Positions 11,416-24,045 are shown, counted from the stretch's first letter. The stretch is 61,429 nt of DNA from Ciona intestinalis (GCF_000224145.3 NW_004190479.2:1-61429); one strand, 5' to 3'. Made by a program: numbers and translations. Notes: generated by a model not told the origin, from the letters alone.

Positions 11416-13477
11416 CACGTGACTATGTGTTCTATGATTATGATGCAAACAATGGGTTCGTCTGTCACTCAAATCGCGCCCTGCATGGAATAAAGATCGA
11501 TAAATAAACGGTATTGTGCCGTAAACCACAATGCAGTTCGCAATAAACAACCATAGTTACGTCATAATGTAATGTCATATCCTGGGGCAACATGGCTCAC
11601 CCTAACACACCCTGCGTACAAAGTTCGAATCGAAACCTAACAACACAAACTGAGTTCACAACAACAAAAGTTCTTAACTTTATAACTTACATATGATGGG
11701 TAATATACGTTATATAGCTAAGAATACGTAATATAAACGAAACATATTGGATATTGCGCGACCCAACAAGCCTTAAAACGCGGATAATTCTAAAACAAAT
11801 ACACAACTTATTGTTAAAAAGCGTGGCTAAATCTATATACCAGTTAGTTTACGAAATATTTCCAAAAACCCGATGTTATCTATAACTAAGACGTTCTATA
11901 TAAGTTATAACGCGTGGCGCAAATTTAACCAAAATTACGGCAAAGTAAACGATGGTTTGGAATTAAGATGGCAATCTACACGAAACCCCGCGGCTATCCG
12001 ATCTAAAGGCTGCCTCGGTTGAACTTTGCCTGCACTATTTTGGTCGGTTGAATACATTGTATGTTTCACCACCACCAACCACACGCAACTAACATTAGAC
12101 TCACTTGTAGGTGAATATATACGCCGTCACTTTGAGTTTAAACCGATAAACACACAGCTGGGCAGCCCGGGCGTGGAAACTTAGTTAAATATTAACCAAA
12201 GGACGCACTCCGTGTTAGCGCTACGGCTTCGACCTACAAATGATTTTCGCTTTACCATAGTGCGCACTGTGACGTAACATAGATGACCCTGGGCAGCGAG
12301 ATTGGTCGTTTCGCGGAACGACGTCCTTCGATTAGAAGCGCGGCGTGAGTTGTGACGTCACAGAGGGTCGGCGGCGATATTAGTAACACATGCATTATGA
12401 TTCATAATTAAACAAGTTTACTTGGTTATTATGACGTATCAGAGATCATTATCAAAGACAAATAATCTTCCCCAAATCGATTATTTAAAAATAAGGAACA
12501 TTATGACGTCATATAGTGACTGACGTTAAACAAGTTATAGAACGAAACAGCGACGGTCGATGTTCAGCCATTCCCGCCCAACTTGTTAGAACCTTCCGTT
12601 TAGCAATTTCTATGAAATCGAGTTCTTCTCATTTTAGAAGCCCCCTTTGCCAACAGCTGCCGCGAAACAAAGGACACCTGTGACGTCACAGTCGCAGGAA
12701 AAAGAGAATTTCGCGGAAACTGGAATGAAAACGCGACGGATCGATGATGACGTCATAATAAGGACGAGGAAACCCTTCGATCGAAACAATTAAAATTATT
12801 TTGGTGCTAGCCAACAAACAGTGTACCGGGTGGGGCCAACGCCTTAGAATCACGAAATGATTATTCGACTAATTTATACAAGAAACCATAGAAGCGATTC
12901 TTCAAGTTTTGCGGCTTGCGGCCACTTGTACCGGAGAATTGAGTTTTAAGAAACAACTTACTGCTTGCCGTGTGTGAAGTTATGATGTTGATGGGCTCAA
13001 GTTTTATGTTTATATATATAGGGTTCCTTTAACTTGGTCGAGTAATATGTTTAATTAACAATAAGTTACAAAGGTATGTCATGTGCAAAATTGGAAATGA
13101 ATGAGTTTTACTTGGTTTAGTATTTTTGCGCAAACAGACTCATAGAATTGTGGACCTGGCTCTCATTAACCGTCAACCAACCACTGCGGTAACTTCGTTT
13201 AATCATCGGCTGAGTCGACAAAACGACTTCCAAGGAAATTTCATACACTCGACTTTCACATGAATGTTAGCTTTCTGTTTAATTCCCATTCACAAGTTAA
13301 ATGCTGCTGGTTCGCGGAAACGTTTGTTTGCAAATAGAACGTCAAGCACACAAGGCCTTGCCGTTTAATAATCAACCGTTCTAAGAAAACAAAACCACGT
13401 GTGACGTCACAGTGAATTCGTAAAAACGTAAGAATCGCTTCCGCGCGTTTTAAACTCAATGTTAAGTTAATATAAGC
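11416..13477. promoter_or_regulatory. Upstream region of the SOCS-like gene with clustered CRE-type sites
   Basis: No coding exon is supported. TGACGTCA occurs repeatedly here and in the adjacent first exon (near 11320, 11382, 12353, 12504, 12682, 12747 and 13402). CRE/ATF-type sites could regulate an immediate-early gene such as a SOCS. The same octamer is abundant across the window, so its position here is not specific evidence of a promoter. Confidence 0.3.
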
Positions 13478-14506
13478 TTAATAAATAGGACTATTTAGTA
13501 ATGACGTCATCTTACCACGTGACCAATCGTGCAGCGAACCGTGAATGCAACAATGAGGTTCCATTGCTACGTCACAATGCCCGTTGTGTATCGAAGAACC
13601 GAACTCGAGAACCCTGGGACGCGATGTCGCGATGTCTTCGTCGGAAATCGTGAAGAAGATTGAGGAAGTGACGTCACAGTGTTCACAACTTGAAAACGCG
13701 TCGGTCGCAGTTCGTTTGTTCGGGCAACACTGCCGGTAAACTTGGCAACACTGATGATGACATCGTGGTTGCGTCATCCACCTGTCACCATGACTACATG
13801 ACGTATGTAGATCACATAACACGCGTTTGTTGGGTGGTTGGTTCATCTCGTGATGGTGAACTTCATGTGAGCACTTCTCTTCATGCGGTGATTCGGGGGG
13901 AAACCCCGACATTGATACCCAACCCCAGTCGCAATCGTTCACCGAATCATGACGTGGTGTGACGTCACGGGTATTTGCATTCTTTCTAGTAACCGATGAT
14001 GTCACGGGAGGTGACGTGGCATCTGTTACGTCACGTCTGTTGGGGATATTTGATGACGTCATTGGTAGTTTCGTTTCAGGTGATGACGTAGGGTCACGTG
14101 GCGATAGGTTTGAAGCTTGTTGATCGTTTGTGGATTGTGATTGGTTAACAGGAACACGTGACTCAGTTGTATGAGGGTTTGAGTGACGTAACAATGCCTG
14201 GTGGGTTTGTGTGGGTGAGATGGGGGGAAGTCCCTCTTGTACCCCACATCCGGGACCCATGGTCACCCCAGTTTCGATGATAGTATTATGAACTTGGATG
14301 ACAATCTCATCGGGAACTTTCTCTTCAACTTTCACGGGTTTTCGGACAACTCCGGAAACTTTCGGATCTGCAACTTCTTCTTTTTCAAGAATCAAGTCGT
14401 CGTTTAGATTCACACGGTTCAAATCGTCTCCTTTGAAGTAATAATTGGGCGCTGCATTGAACCGTTGTGATAATAATGAAGGTAGTTTCCCTTTGTTTGT
14501 TTTGTT
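13478..14506 (-). CDS. Long terminal exon of an unidentified protein
   Basis: A 343-codon open frame follows a good acceptor (ttgttacag/AAC at 14506) and ends with a stop at 13478. There is no ATG at its start, so it is probably the last exon of a gene with upstream exons I could not identify. The first 80 residues look like real protein (RFNAAPNYYFKGDDL, EKVPDEIVIQVHNT). The middle is Ser/Thr/Pro-rich and the end is Cys/His-rich (CHHQCCQVYRQCC). Many TGACGTCA-type sites lie in the exon and produce repeated DVT/VTS peptides. No domain is recognised. Its length in AT-rich DNA is the main argument that it is coding; the 3' part may be a fortuitous open frame. Confidence 0.5.
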   Translation of the reverse strand, partial: NKTNKGKLPSLLSQRFNAAPNYYFKGDDLNRVNLNDDLILEKEEVADPKVSGVVRKPVKVEEKVPDEIVIQVHNTIIETGVTMGPGCGVQEGLPPISPTQTHQALLRHSNPHTTESRVPVNQSQSTNDQQASNLSPRDPTSSPETKLPMTSSNIPNRRDVTDATSPPVTSSVTRKNANTRDVTPRHDSVNDCDWGWVSMSGFPPESPHEEKCSHEVHHHEMNQPPNKRVLCDLHTSCSHGDRWMTQPRCHHQCCQVYRQCCPNKRTATDAFSSCEHCDVTSSIFFTISDEDIATSRPRVLEFGSSIHNGHCDVAMEPHCCIHGSLHDWSRGKMTSLLNSPIY

Positions 14507-14519
14507 CTGTAACAATTGG

Positions 14520-17500
14520 AAGTATTACGTAACAATCCAATAAACATTTAAAAACAACAACACGTGCTCTTATATAAGACTGAACTAAAACTATTTTAAT
14601 CAAATTTAATAATCTCAATCTGCTGCTAGCTAAATAACGAAACTTATCCTTGCTTCCCAAGAACTAACTTCAGACAAACCCAAAACTTTTTCTCACGGTA
14701 CGAACAAGTTATATAACTCGCGAAAAAATGAGACTTAAACAAAACATGACGAAAAAATGCGGCGATGACATAACAGACTGTTTTGCATAAACTTATCCTG
14801 AAAACGTTTTAATTTTAGCGACAAACTCACATACCACAAACACTTCATATATACCTAATATCATTTTTAAGGCCTTCCTATTCTATATCGGTGAGGTTCT
14901 ACTACAAAGCTCACTATGAAACATGAGGTTTAAGCCAGTTCGACGTTACCCCAACATTTAAACCTACCATGTAAGAACTATACGCTACGCTGTGCCTCGC
15001 ACGCTGCAAATGGTGGATGATTTTTCCCATAAAAGCTTGGTTGTATTCATCAAATGAAATAAACGAATTTCGGGAAATCCGTCTCGAACCTTGACATGGT
15101 TGCTTACGTTTACCGAAATCGCCGGTTTACTATTTCACTTGACAAATAAGGCGCAGGCGGCTAACACACTACTGCGTAAAAATATGCGACGTAAAGGTAA
15201 ATTATAAGTATAACCCACCGCAAATAATCACGCAACGTGGTTGTTTGAGAAAAACGCCATTCAATTTTACTGGAACTACTTTTATGATCAAACAGTGAAA
15301 TTTTGATAAGTGTACAATATCTGTTATGACGTATGTTTGGGTGATTCAAATAAATCATAAATGTTTCCAAATTGTTTTCACCTGGTTATCGTCGGTGGTT
15401 TTCCGTCTTCCCAACAACCGCCGCAACTTTTTGTTCATTTCTCATTTATTTCCTTACAACTTTTGAATTTTTCATATTCCTGTTAAAATTCTGAAAAGCA
15501 ATAAATAAGTAAAGTTCGCTTTCAGCTGCTGTTATAGCGGTTATTGCAATCTAGGAATCAAAGCTTAATTAGGAAAGATGAGGCTGCTTTGGTCCTAGCT
15601 CCTCCGCGTGATTGGAGTGGGAAAGTGGGAGCAAGCAGGAGAAAAGAAGAAACAAAGCATTCAGCGCATTCCCCCTTAGGCTATTCTACTCGTTACATAA
15701 GCTCTGGTTATGACATTATGACCTTTTTACGCAAAAACACGCCAGACGTGATCTAAAAAACATGCAAATATGCTAAAAAATGCTCTAATTTTTCCCTATC
15801 TTCCAGCGCATGCGCAATAACTTATATACACGTCATAATCAAACACCTGTTTAAGATTTATGACGTCATAAATGATATTTACTGCTCGTAAACCTATTTT
15901 CCCAGCAGCAAAGCGCCACAAAACTCACAAATTGATATTAATACACAAGCTAGCAGTGAAACGCTGGTAACACAACATCTGCTAGGCAAAGTACGAAGCT
16001 GCTTGCATTGCTACCAACCACTGTTCTCACTACTCAGTACTCACGTCGCCCATTCACAAATTCGAGCGCCTCTTGCTTCAGTGAGGGATTCACAGGAACT
16101 ACTGCGCCTTATACCCACCGTACCAAGAAATCAATCAAACTGTTCTGTTACTGCCAAACCTAAGCTGAAACCTTACGAACGAAAGCGACAATTTTCGGCA
16201 AGTTTGGTGTTCAGGGAAAGGTTTAAACAATCTATTTCCCGCAAACACGATTACAAAACTCTACCTTGCTTCACTTTATAGTCACAACTTACACAATTCA
16301 ACTCGTATGATATAACGGCAGGTCGCTATTTATCGCAGAACTTCTAGGTTGCGCGAAAAATAGTCTTGATAGAAACCCCTGATATAATACGAGTGAAGCC
16401 TCGACTACAAATGCTCACGATCGTTCCTTACGTAACACCGGCCTGAGGCGGTAAAGCAAAACTGTGCCGGTGGTGCATCGCTTGGATTTACGTAAGCGAC
16501 CAGTATTACACAACACAGAAATATCTAGCATTATATAACACTTCGTATTTGTACAACGGTCGACTTTTCCATAGAAACCTTTTAAAATTTTAATGTTGCG
16601 GTATTTTCATAACCATTTTAGGATCCGTTGGATCCGACTTCTTTATTTTAATGCTAAGTATAAAATAAACATGAAATCCTATATAACACGCCCCTACAAG
16701 CCATCATGGAATACATGAAAAATTATTAAAAAGGAAAAATGAGTCGCGTTATATCGAGATAAACAAACTCGTGTGTTATATAACCATCGACGCCGTATGA
16801 CGAAGTTTTCTGATTGGCTCGTCTAAATCGTGACGTTTCACGCAAATTCTTGCTAACGTAAACTAGTTACATAACCTTGAAACTTGTAAAAGTTTAAACT
16901 AGCATTCTTCAACGTCACAATCGCTCATTGTTCGGACATAGAAAAACAATCACGGAATATGAATCACAATAATAAAATTATTTAAATCATATTTTGAAAC
17001 CAACACGTGTTTCTTCCCGCGTTAACGAAATATTGATTCATAAACAAATTATAAACGTTTTCGATACAGGCGTCACGTTACAACATCCTTCGTATGCGTT
17101 GCGTAGTAATCCAGTAACACTCGTCGTACTAAACATCCTCGAAACAACGGAAGTCCCGCCATATTTTAGGCAAACCAAGTGACATCCGAAACATGCCTGC
17201 TGCTGCTTTAACCCACGCTATACCTGACTTCTTCGAATAGTTGAACGAATATCCCATGGTTTGATCAAAAATATCAAAAAATGACATAACTTTTCTAAAT
17301 CTGTTTCACATATGATAAAACGAGGAACAAATTAATTAAAACAACGAAGAGAATTAACAACAAAACAACACAGGCTTTACATTACACCTTTTTTGTCTCC
17401 TCGATTATGGTAGCGAAGATTTAAAAATATTTTAAACGAACAGACGGGATATAGCGACAAAACAACAATTGTTAAAACACGCAGTTAAAAACGTAGTTAC

Positions 17501-19480
17501 ATTTAGTTGGAAATATATAAGCGCGGTCGCTACATGCCTATAGGAGTTAAGACTTCCAAAGAAAAAGCATCAAATAGCAAGCGTGGTTGCCGAACCCAGC
17601 AAATATAAACAGCGTGACTACTTCGCCTAATGTTATGTTTACAGCAATAAGTTGACCTGCGCCAAACAACACGAAACACGGGCCGAACTCTCGTTCCCAC
17701 GAACCTTCGATACAAATTTGATTCCAGCATCTTGTGTAGCAAACTTTTACCACGACTGTCACGAGTTTACGATGAAAATATTTTCTCCTAATCCCCCCTA
17801 ACTAACATCGTTACAATAGTCAAACTAACCGTTCTAATACCCGCCCACTTATAACACGTGGCTGGTTATTAAAACACAATCGTGATTCATCCCCATTATT
17901 CGCAAAACAAAGGGCTCTGTTTCGCCGAAATCCTTCCGCGAAACAATAACCACCGAACTGCACCCAGCGAATCCAGAATGCATCTCCTGAATTCAGAATC
18001 TCACAATTACTTAGTTACATCATAATACGACACCCAGAAGCGGAATTAGACGCCTCCCTCCTGTTCATTCCATGCTTTGGAAACCCATCTCTAACAACGA
18101 CTGCTTGCATCGAGTCCGTACAACACCACAGCTACCCCCGCGCGAAAGATAATAAAGAAACAAATAATTTTGCTCTTCGAGCGAGTGGGAAAATCAAGGA
18201 AACGTCATAATTGAATAACAATGATAGAATGGGAAATTATGAAGTTAATGTTCCTTGTTCGGTCACAAGAAGACTGTTTTTATTTGTGACGAAATAGTGG
18301 GAACTATTAAATAAAATTGGAGAAGTGAGAGAAAGCGGAAACGTTAGGAGAAAGAGAGAGAATAAAAAAGGAGCGGAGTGTTTCCTAGATAGCGGATACT
18401 TCGTTCTTGGTGTGTAAATGAAACATGTTTCGGTGCTTCGCTTTTGCGGAATATTCTACAATTTTTGAAATCGGTATTATTATAATATTGAGTCAATTGT
18501 GACGTCATAAAGCGATGTAAAGCGCTCGCTGGCACGACAGTTGAAATAATCGAAACATATGAATCATTATACACGAACATACCGCATGTGGAGTTTCTCC
18601 ATGTTTGATGCGAAACATGAATCTGTTTCTTGTAAGATGAATTTCACCACAAAGTGTTGTGTGACGTATTAATTGTTGATAATCGCCTACGTTACGACGT
18701 ACACAATCGCAATCTACAACTTCCTTATTTATATACGCGTAAAAATATTCGCGCGTAACCCGAGTCAGCTGTTTTGTTTGAATTCGTAAAAAGTCGAAAA
18801 ACAGTTGGTTGTCGTAGCAACCATAGGTCAATGAAACTTGCTTAGAATTTAACAAACGATAAATCGACAAAATAACTGTAGCCTCTGTGTTATAACCCGA
18901 GCGATGTTTTATTAGGAATTCTTTTGAATTTATACGTTGTGGAACAATTTCGTGAGAATTGGGCTTACCAAACGTTCTACATAAGTTTTGCTTGCTTTGA
19001 TTTATCTCGGGTCGCCATCGTTCCCAGACTGATAAGACCGGAATTTAAATCCATCGCTGTTCGAACATTACAATCCTGACCGCAAATACGTCACCGCATA
19101 TCAATAAGGTCACCCAACAGATGTTGTTTCAATGCAGCTGCACAACGGACACATATCCCTCCCCTTTGCCAACAAATAGGATAAATACTAAAAAACCCGG
19201 CGGCACAATCTGTCTAAAATGCCCAAAATTTTGTTTTTACATTTTTATCCTCGAATTGATGTACAACGCCTACGTGAAATTAATATTTGTTCATAAAATA
19301 TACAAAAACTGTTTAATATAAATTTTACAATGAAATCTCAGATTCAGAATGAATCCCCTAAAATGTTATAATATTTGATTTCTATGTTAATAGTTCATAG
19401 AAATGTCATAAAATGAAATAGTTTAATGATATTTCTATAAATCCACATTGCAGTTTTGTTTTATTAATACCAAGTCAAAA
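14520..19480. other. Five-kilobase stretch with few supported features
   Basis: Apart from one candidate exon (18583-18840), I see only scattered short frames, most without ATG or splice sites. A minus-strand frame near 17535-17745 (LYRRFVGTRVRPVF) could be an exon but has a weak acceptor. No repeat array is evident. Confidence 0.4.
18583..18840 (-). CDS. Candidate internal exon, unidentified
   Basis: An 86-codon open stretch lies between a possible acceptor (aattctaag/CAA at 18840) and a donor (CATGCG/gtatgt at 18583), with phase 0 at both ends. The encoded sequence has a protein-like composition (LFFDFLRIQTKQLTR, REYFYAYINKE, EIHLTRNRFMFRIKHG) with no low complexity. It could belong to the same minus-strand gene as 14506-13478. 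I do not recognise the family. Confidence 0.3.
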
Positions 19481-19484
19481 AAGG

Positions 19485-19493
19485 TATATAAAA
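19485..19493 (+). promoter_or_regulatory. Possible TATA box of TMEM208
   Basis: GTATATAAA lies about 55 bp upstream of the TMEM208 start codon. The spacing fits a short 5' UTR. It is the only TATA-like site close to this start, but AT-rich sequence makes chance matches likely. Confidence 0.35.
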
Positions 19494-19544
19494 CATAAAT
19501 TTAAGTTAAATTTGGTCCCACTTTGTTGTTGAGAGACAAGAAAA

Positions 19545-22500
19545 ATGGCGGTAAGTTTTATGTTGGCTGCTAGGGTTTTATTTTAGTGTATAATTGCGTT
19601 TAAACTGTATCTTAAAACTTTTTTTATACAGTTTCGTTGTTTTGTCATTTGGGATGATTCTTAATCCTTCTTGGGTACGAGTTTTTACCTGTATACTCAA
19701 GAATTATTGTGCTTATGAGATGTTACCATCTAAACTGACGTATTCTACACATAAATATTGCATTATTTTTGTTTATTTAATATAAATATAACTTTAGGTT
19801 GTGAAAGGTAAACAAGGAACTAAAGGAGCAAAACAAATAAAGGAGGAAAACAGAACAACTTATAATTTCTACACTTACATTATACTTGGAGCAAATGTAA
19901 GTGTTTCAACTAACTCCTTATGCTCTGAATTCTTATTACCTTGTTTTTGTTGATAGGTACCGGTGATTATAATGCATTTGCTTTGGAGGATAGGAAATAT
20001 TGAATGGACGCATCTGGTACGTTGTGTTTGTTTGCTTGTTATATGGAACCACTACATACCCTGTTTAATAAGACACTTGTGCTATACTTGCTACAATAAG
20101 AATCCAAATCTCACCCTCAACCTTCCAGGGTCTTCTCACTTTTTCCACCATAATTTACATTCTATGCATGAAGACAATGGGATCCATGTTGAACAGCCAG
20201 CTCGATTTGAATATGGAAGCTGGCATGGCTGAGTAAGTTTCATGTTTGTTGTCAACTTATGTTAAACAAGTATAAACAGTATACTGATGGTCATAGGCGT
20301 CGAAACATTAAGCATTCAGACGAAAACCGGGGTGGCGAGATTGCAGTTATGTTTTAGGTTATGACGTCATACGATACGTAACTTTCTAGAAACCGCATTT
20401 TTACTGACGCGAGCCTGCGATGGCCCGTACGAAGGTATTACAATTCGGCTAAACAAACAATAACCCGGTTAAACAGGCGATGTTACTGCATCCCTAACGT
20501 AAGCGTGTTTCAAAATGAAGTAAACAAGCGCATACGATTTGCGTATTTTATAAAATAAACCATTCGTGATTACGGTCGACGATTGAATCTCCAGTGGTTA
20601 CGCTTTAACTTATGGCTAGATTTATGTTACAGTTAATTAAACGTACGCCCACCAACGTAACTGTTACATCACAAGCTGTATTGTGATGTCATCCATTACC
20701 GTAAGGTCAGATGTTAAGAAATACCAACTTGGGGCGATACATTACGTCAAAAATAGCATTGTGATGCAATCCATTATCGTGACTTTCGTATTGCGTAATT
20801 CCAACCCTTGATGTTACAATCATAATTGTGATAGAAATAAAAANNNNNNNNNNNNNNNNNNNNNNNNNNNNNNNNNNNNNNNNNNNNNNNNNNTGTAAGT
20901 TTGACCATCTTTTAATACGTCACAACCGCTACTGTGACGTTTAGGATTAACGTGCTGCGTAACGCGTAATACTAAAGTTAAACCGTAACCAATGCATGCT
21001 ATAAGATCGTATAAAAGGCATTCGCTTACTCCCGTTTCAACATTAATTCGACGAATTTAACCAGATTTCTAGCGAATCCACGTAAAAAATGCAAATACTT
21101 TTTAATAGCTATTATGACGAAAACAATAAACGTGTAAATTGTAACTATGTTGAAAAATATCGATGTATTATTGAATTGCTGTTGTGTCGCATATATTTGG
21201 CATGTCATTCCTTACTTCACTACGTAGAAATAAACGCATAGGCCGTGGCTTTCTCCTAATGCGAGCAGATCGTGCTCACAAAGCATTCTCTCGTTTTCTG
21301 AAAAGAAACAGGCTAGAACGTGCTCCATGCGAACGCGTGCTCATAAGCGTTCTCTCGTTTCTAAAAAAGAAACAAGCGAGAGCGTAAAGAGTGCTTCATG
21401 CGAACGCTTGCTCATAAAGCGTTCTCTCATTTTTATAAAAGAAACAGACTAGAGCGCGCTCTCTGCAAACGCGTGCTCTGATTTACGTTTACTGATAATA
21501 TTAGTGATTTTTACGCTGTACTTGGAAAAAAATACAAGCATTGCCTAACGAAAACCGGGGTGGCCATACGTATTTCGCCACCCCACGTTCTGCTTCCGGG
21601 GTGGCGCCGCCACCCCGGCACCCCGGGTTTTGACGCCTATGCTGATGGTATGTCAGTATATTAATACGATGTGTGTATAAATTTTTGCTGAGAGGCAAAT
21701 TCTTGAGCCGCTATTCTGGCAATTTATTTTGGTTATGAGATGTTGTCCTATGTAGGTTGTCTTCATCATGGTGAACATTACAAAGTATTGAATTAGCAAT
21801 ATATGATTTTGAAAGAAATAACTTTCCCACAAGTCATTAACATAACTCCTCCTAACCTATAGTTGAAGTTGTTTTATTATAAATACTGTTAAGACATTGA
21901 TAAGTGAAATCTACTTTAATATACTGATGTTTTCACTTTGCAGACACGTTAAGGATATTATATTCGTCACTGCAGCTTGCCAGGTGTTGAGCGCTGTATC
22001 GTTGTACGGGTGGCTGTTGTGGCTTATGGTGAGTTGTGTAGTATTGTACGCGACATTGTCTTTACGTGGTTGCAGATGTTACGGTACAATGATAACCTTA
22101 CTGTGTGAGAATGTTGTGAGAAAAGGTAAAGTTAATTCAAAAACTTGTCAAAGTGTGCAGATCTATATTAGTGTTGCATACGTTGTAACTCTAAGCAGGC
22201 ACCAGGTGTATGGAACAGAACATCCGTGTTATAATAACTGTCAATACCCCGCCATGCTAGGATAAATAAGTTACATACGTGGTAACTCGTAAGCGGGCAA
22301 AAAGTGCATGAAACAGATTAACAGAATACCCGTGTTATGTGGTAAGTCGTAAGTGGGCTTGAGGTGTATGAAACAATACGACTGTTGCCCTGCCATGCAA
22401 GAAACAAGCTACATTCAATCACCCAATCATGTATTTCCTCCGTCCAACCCAGATACCGGGGATGGCGATCTACAAACTGTGGGTGAACATTATTGCACCC

Positions 22501-22572
22501 TGGATATTCGAAGCCCCGCCGGAGATAAGCGAAAAACAACAGAAGAAAATGGAAAGAAAGCGAAGGCAATGA
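19545..22572 (+). CDS. TMEM208: Transmembrane protein 208
   Basis: Six exons join in phase: 19545-19550, 19798-19896, 19957-20016, 20129-20232, 21944-22028 and 22453-22572. Together they encode 157 aa (human is 173). The family signature is clear: KGKQGTKGAKQIKEENRTTY at the N-terminus, then YIILGAN, a hydrophobic pair (LLTFSTIIYILCMKTM), the SQLDLNMEAGMAEHVKDIIF segment, a second hydrophobic pair (SLYGWLLWLM) and KLWVNIIAPW, ending in a basic KKMERKRRQ tail. TMEM208 is an ER membrane protein, the counterpart of yeast SND2, linked to SRP-independent targeting. Exon 1 carries only two codons (M-A) before a gtaagt donor. Intron 4 holds a 1.35-kb hAT-like element and an assembly gap; intron 5 holds SINE tails. 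The gene is convergent with the PP1 gene. Confidence 0.95.
20844..20893. other. Assembly gap (N)
   Basis: 50 unresolved bases inside the hAT-like element in TMEM208 intron 4. Confidence 0.99.
21235..21485. repeat. Three hairpin-forming units inside the hAT-like element
   Basis: Three units of roughly 80 bp each contain an arm such as GCGTTCTCTCGTTTCT, a short A-rich loop, and the complementary AGAAACAAGCGAGAGCGT, joined by CATGCGAACGCGTGCTC-type linkers. The units would form stable stem-loops. The open frame across them (LRRNKRIGRGF..) is a by-product of the repeats. Confidence 0.7.
22190..22400 (-). repeat. Two tandem SINE-tail copies
   Basis: Two successive copies of the GGTAACTCGTAAGCGGGC / AGGTGTATGAAAC / GTTATAA tail unit lie in TMEM208 intron 5, just before the last exon. 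Confidence 0.65.
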
Positions 22573-22689
22573 CACTTATGAGAGTTTATTTAATTATTGT
22601 TGGTACCTTGATTTGAATTGAGCTTTGTTTTAGTGAAGACAATCGCAGTTTTATGTGTGGACGTGCAATAGAACAATTGCAGTTAAATA

Positions 22690-22795
22690 TGGTTTGTTTT
22701 ATTTGGGTGGTGAGCGACTTATCCATGGTTGCCACTTCCATGCCAACAGTCGAGTTGCTGAAGCTATTGCAGTGTGTGGATAAGCAGGCATGACT
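22690..22795 (+). repeat. Single copy of the 126-bp repeat family
   Basis: GCGACTTATCCATGGTTGCC, AACAGTCGAGTTGCTGAAGC and TGTGTGGATAAGCAGGCATG match the array at 4.3-4.8 kb. This copy lies in the 3' flank of TMEM208. Confidence 0.85.
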
Positions 22796-22799
22796 TAGT

Positions 22800-23485
22800 A
22801 GCAATCAACTCTTATTACAAAACAATCACCACAAATTAAAGACATCACAAACAAATCATTGTGACATATTTATTAAATGTCGCATAGCAAATACAATACC
22901 TTGATCCAACCCCAAGCAAATAAGCGCATGAAATATAATGGCAAGCCGTGTCACTTATACAAACGAACCTACATAAGGTTAAGGGTAACTTTATGCACTT
23001 GGTTTAGGCAACTAACACGGGTATGCATGGTATATATGCTTGCCACGAAAGCCAGGATACCATGTATGTGAACCAAGGTCCACATGGTAACAGCCTACTG
23101 TGCCCAGACTTTTAAATGTTCGACAACAAGCATGTATGACATTTAGTCTGAAATTACTTGAGTGATTTGGGAAATTTTAACATTTAAGTAAAATCCGATT
23201 TTTAATCCCACCCAGGTATAAAATAGACACAGGCTGTATGAACGTATGTTGAATATAAACAAATAGGAAGAAAATAAGTGAAATCTACAAATATAAAATC
23301 TTAGATTATTTAACAATAATTGATAATATTACATATCCTATACACATATATTTCTGTAATGCTGATTTTTTTGTAAGTTTTTATAAAGTACGCACATATA
23401 TGTTTGTATGCTTGTCGTCTTAGTTACAAAGTTAACAAAATATAAAATTAAGACAGCGAGTAACATAAATTACAGTGTTCACCAT
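22800..23485. other. Intergenic, nothing recognised
   Basis: AT-rich convergent intergenic DNA between TMEM208 and the PP1 gene. No coding frame is supported. Confidence 0.5.
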
Positions 23486-23491
23486 TTAAAC

Positions 23492-23648
23492 CAGTGGTTC
23501 CCGACCTATGACAGGTGGACACCTGCGGTTCATCAAAATCTAGGTGGTGAGGTTTTTAATCAAACTAATGAACACTTAACTGGATAAAAGTAATTATTTT
23601 TTGACCTGCACTGTAGTTTTCTGTCCTACAAAATGTCAAGAACCACTG
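23492..23648. mobile_element. MITE with hAT-like ends
   Basis: The 157-bp segment begins CAGTGGTTCCCGAC and ends GTCAAGAACCACTG, so the ends are inverted repeats of the CAGnGGTTC hAT type. The match extends outward (ACCAGTGGTTC versus GAACCACTGGT), which makes an exact target duplication hard to assign. Confidence 0.7.
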
Positions 23649-23680
23649 GTTTATATATTTATACATAAACCTTCTTATAC

Positions 23681-23764
23681 CAGGGGTTCCCAAACTTTTT
23701 GACCACAGTTAAAATAAAAACATACATAGTCTAAAGTTTTGACTGTGTAGTTTGGAAACCGCCG
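23681..23764. mobile_element. Second short MITE, hAT-like ends
   Basis: It runs from CAGGGGTTCCCAAACTTTTT to AGTTTGGAAACCGCCG. The outer ends are imperfect inverted repeats and the inner arms (GACCACAGT / ACTGTGTAG) are imperfect too. TTATAC/TTATAT flanks are a possible degenerate target duplication. At 84 bp it can only be a deletion derivative. Confidence 0.6.
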
Positions 23765-24045
23765 TTATATATATATATATGATACATAAAACTGAACACA
23801 TAAAACTAACTAAACTTTGGGTAAAATTTATAAAATAAAAATATCTTTGTATTCAAAACAGTTAGTATAAAACAAATTAAAAACCCTGCATGTTTTTAAA
23901 CCAGGTTTTTAACACGGGATCGAAACAGATAGTTTTGGTTGGTTTTGTTGTCTTTGTGATCAATAATATTAAAACCTGGTTCCCAAGAATATTTTATCTG
24001 GTGACAAAATATTGGGATCAAACTTTATAAATAAATTGGGGGTTG

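Larger units (their letters stand above)
20292..21641. mobile_element. Non-autonomous hAT-like DNA transposon
   Basis: The termini are inverted repeats (CATAGGCGTCGAAAC at the left, GTTTTGACGCCTATG at the right). They are flanked by a perfect 8-bp target duplication, CTGATGGT, at 20284-20291 and 21642-21649. An 8-bp duplication is typical of hAT elements. Both ends carry CGAAAACCGGGGTGGC, and the right end has a GC-rich palindrome (GGGGTGGCGCCGCCACCCC). No transposase frame is seen, but 50 bases are missing at the gap. Confidence 0.85.

Noticed and set aside
16003..16281. 92-aa plus frame
   Set aside because: It has no ATG start, no splice-site support and no recognisable motif.
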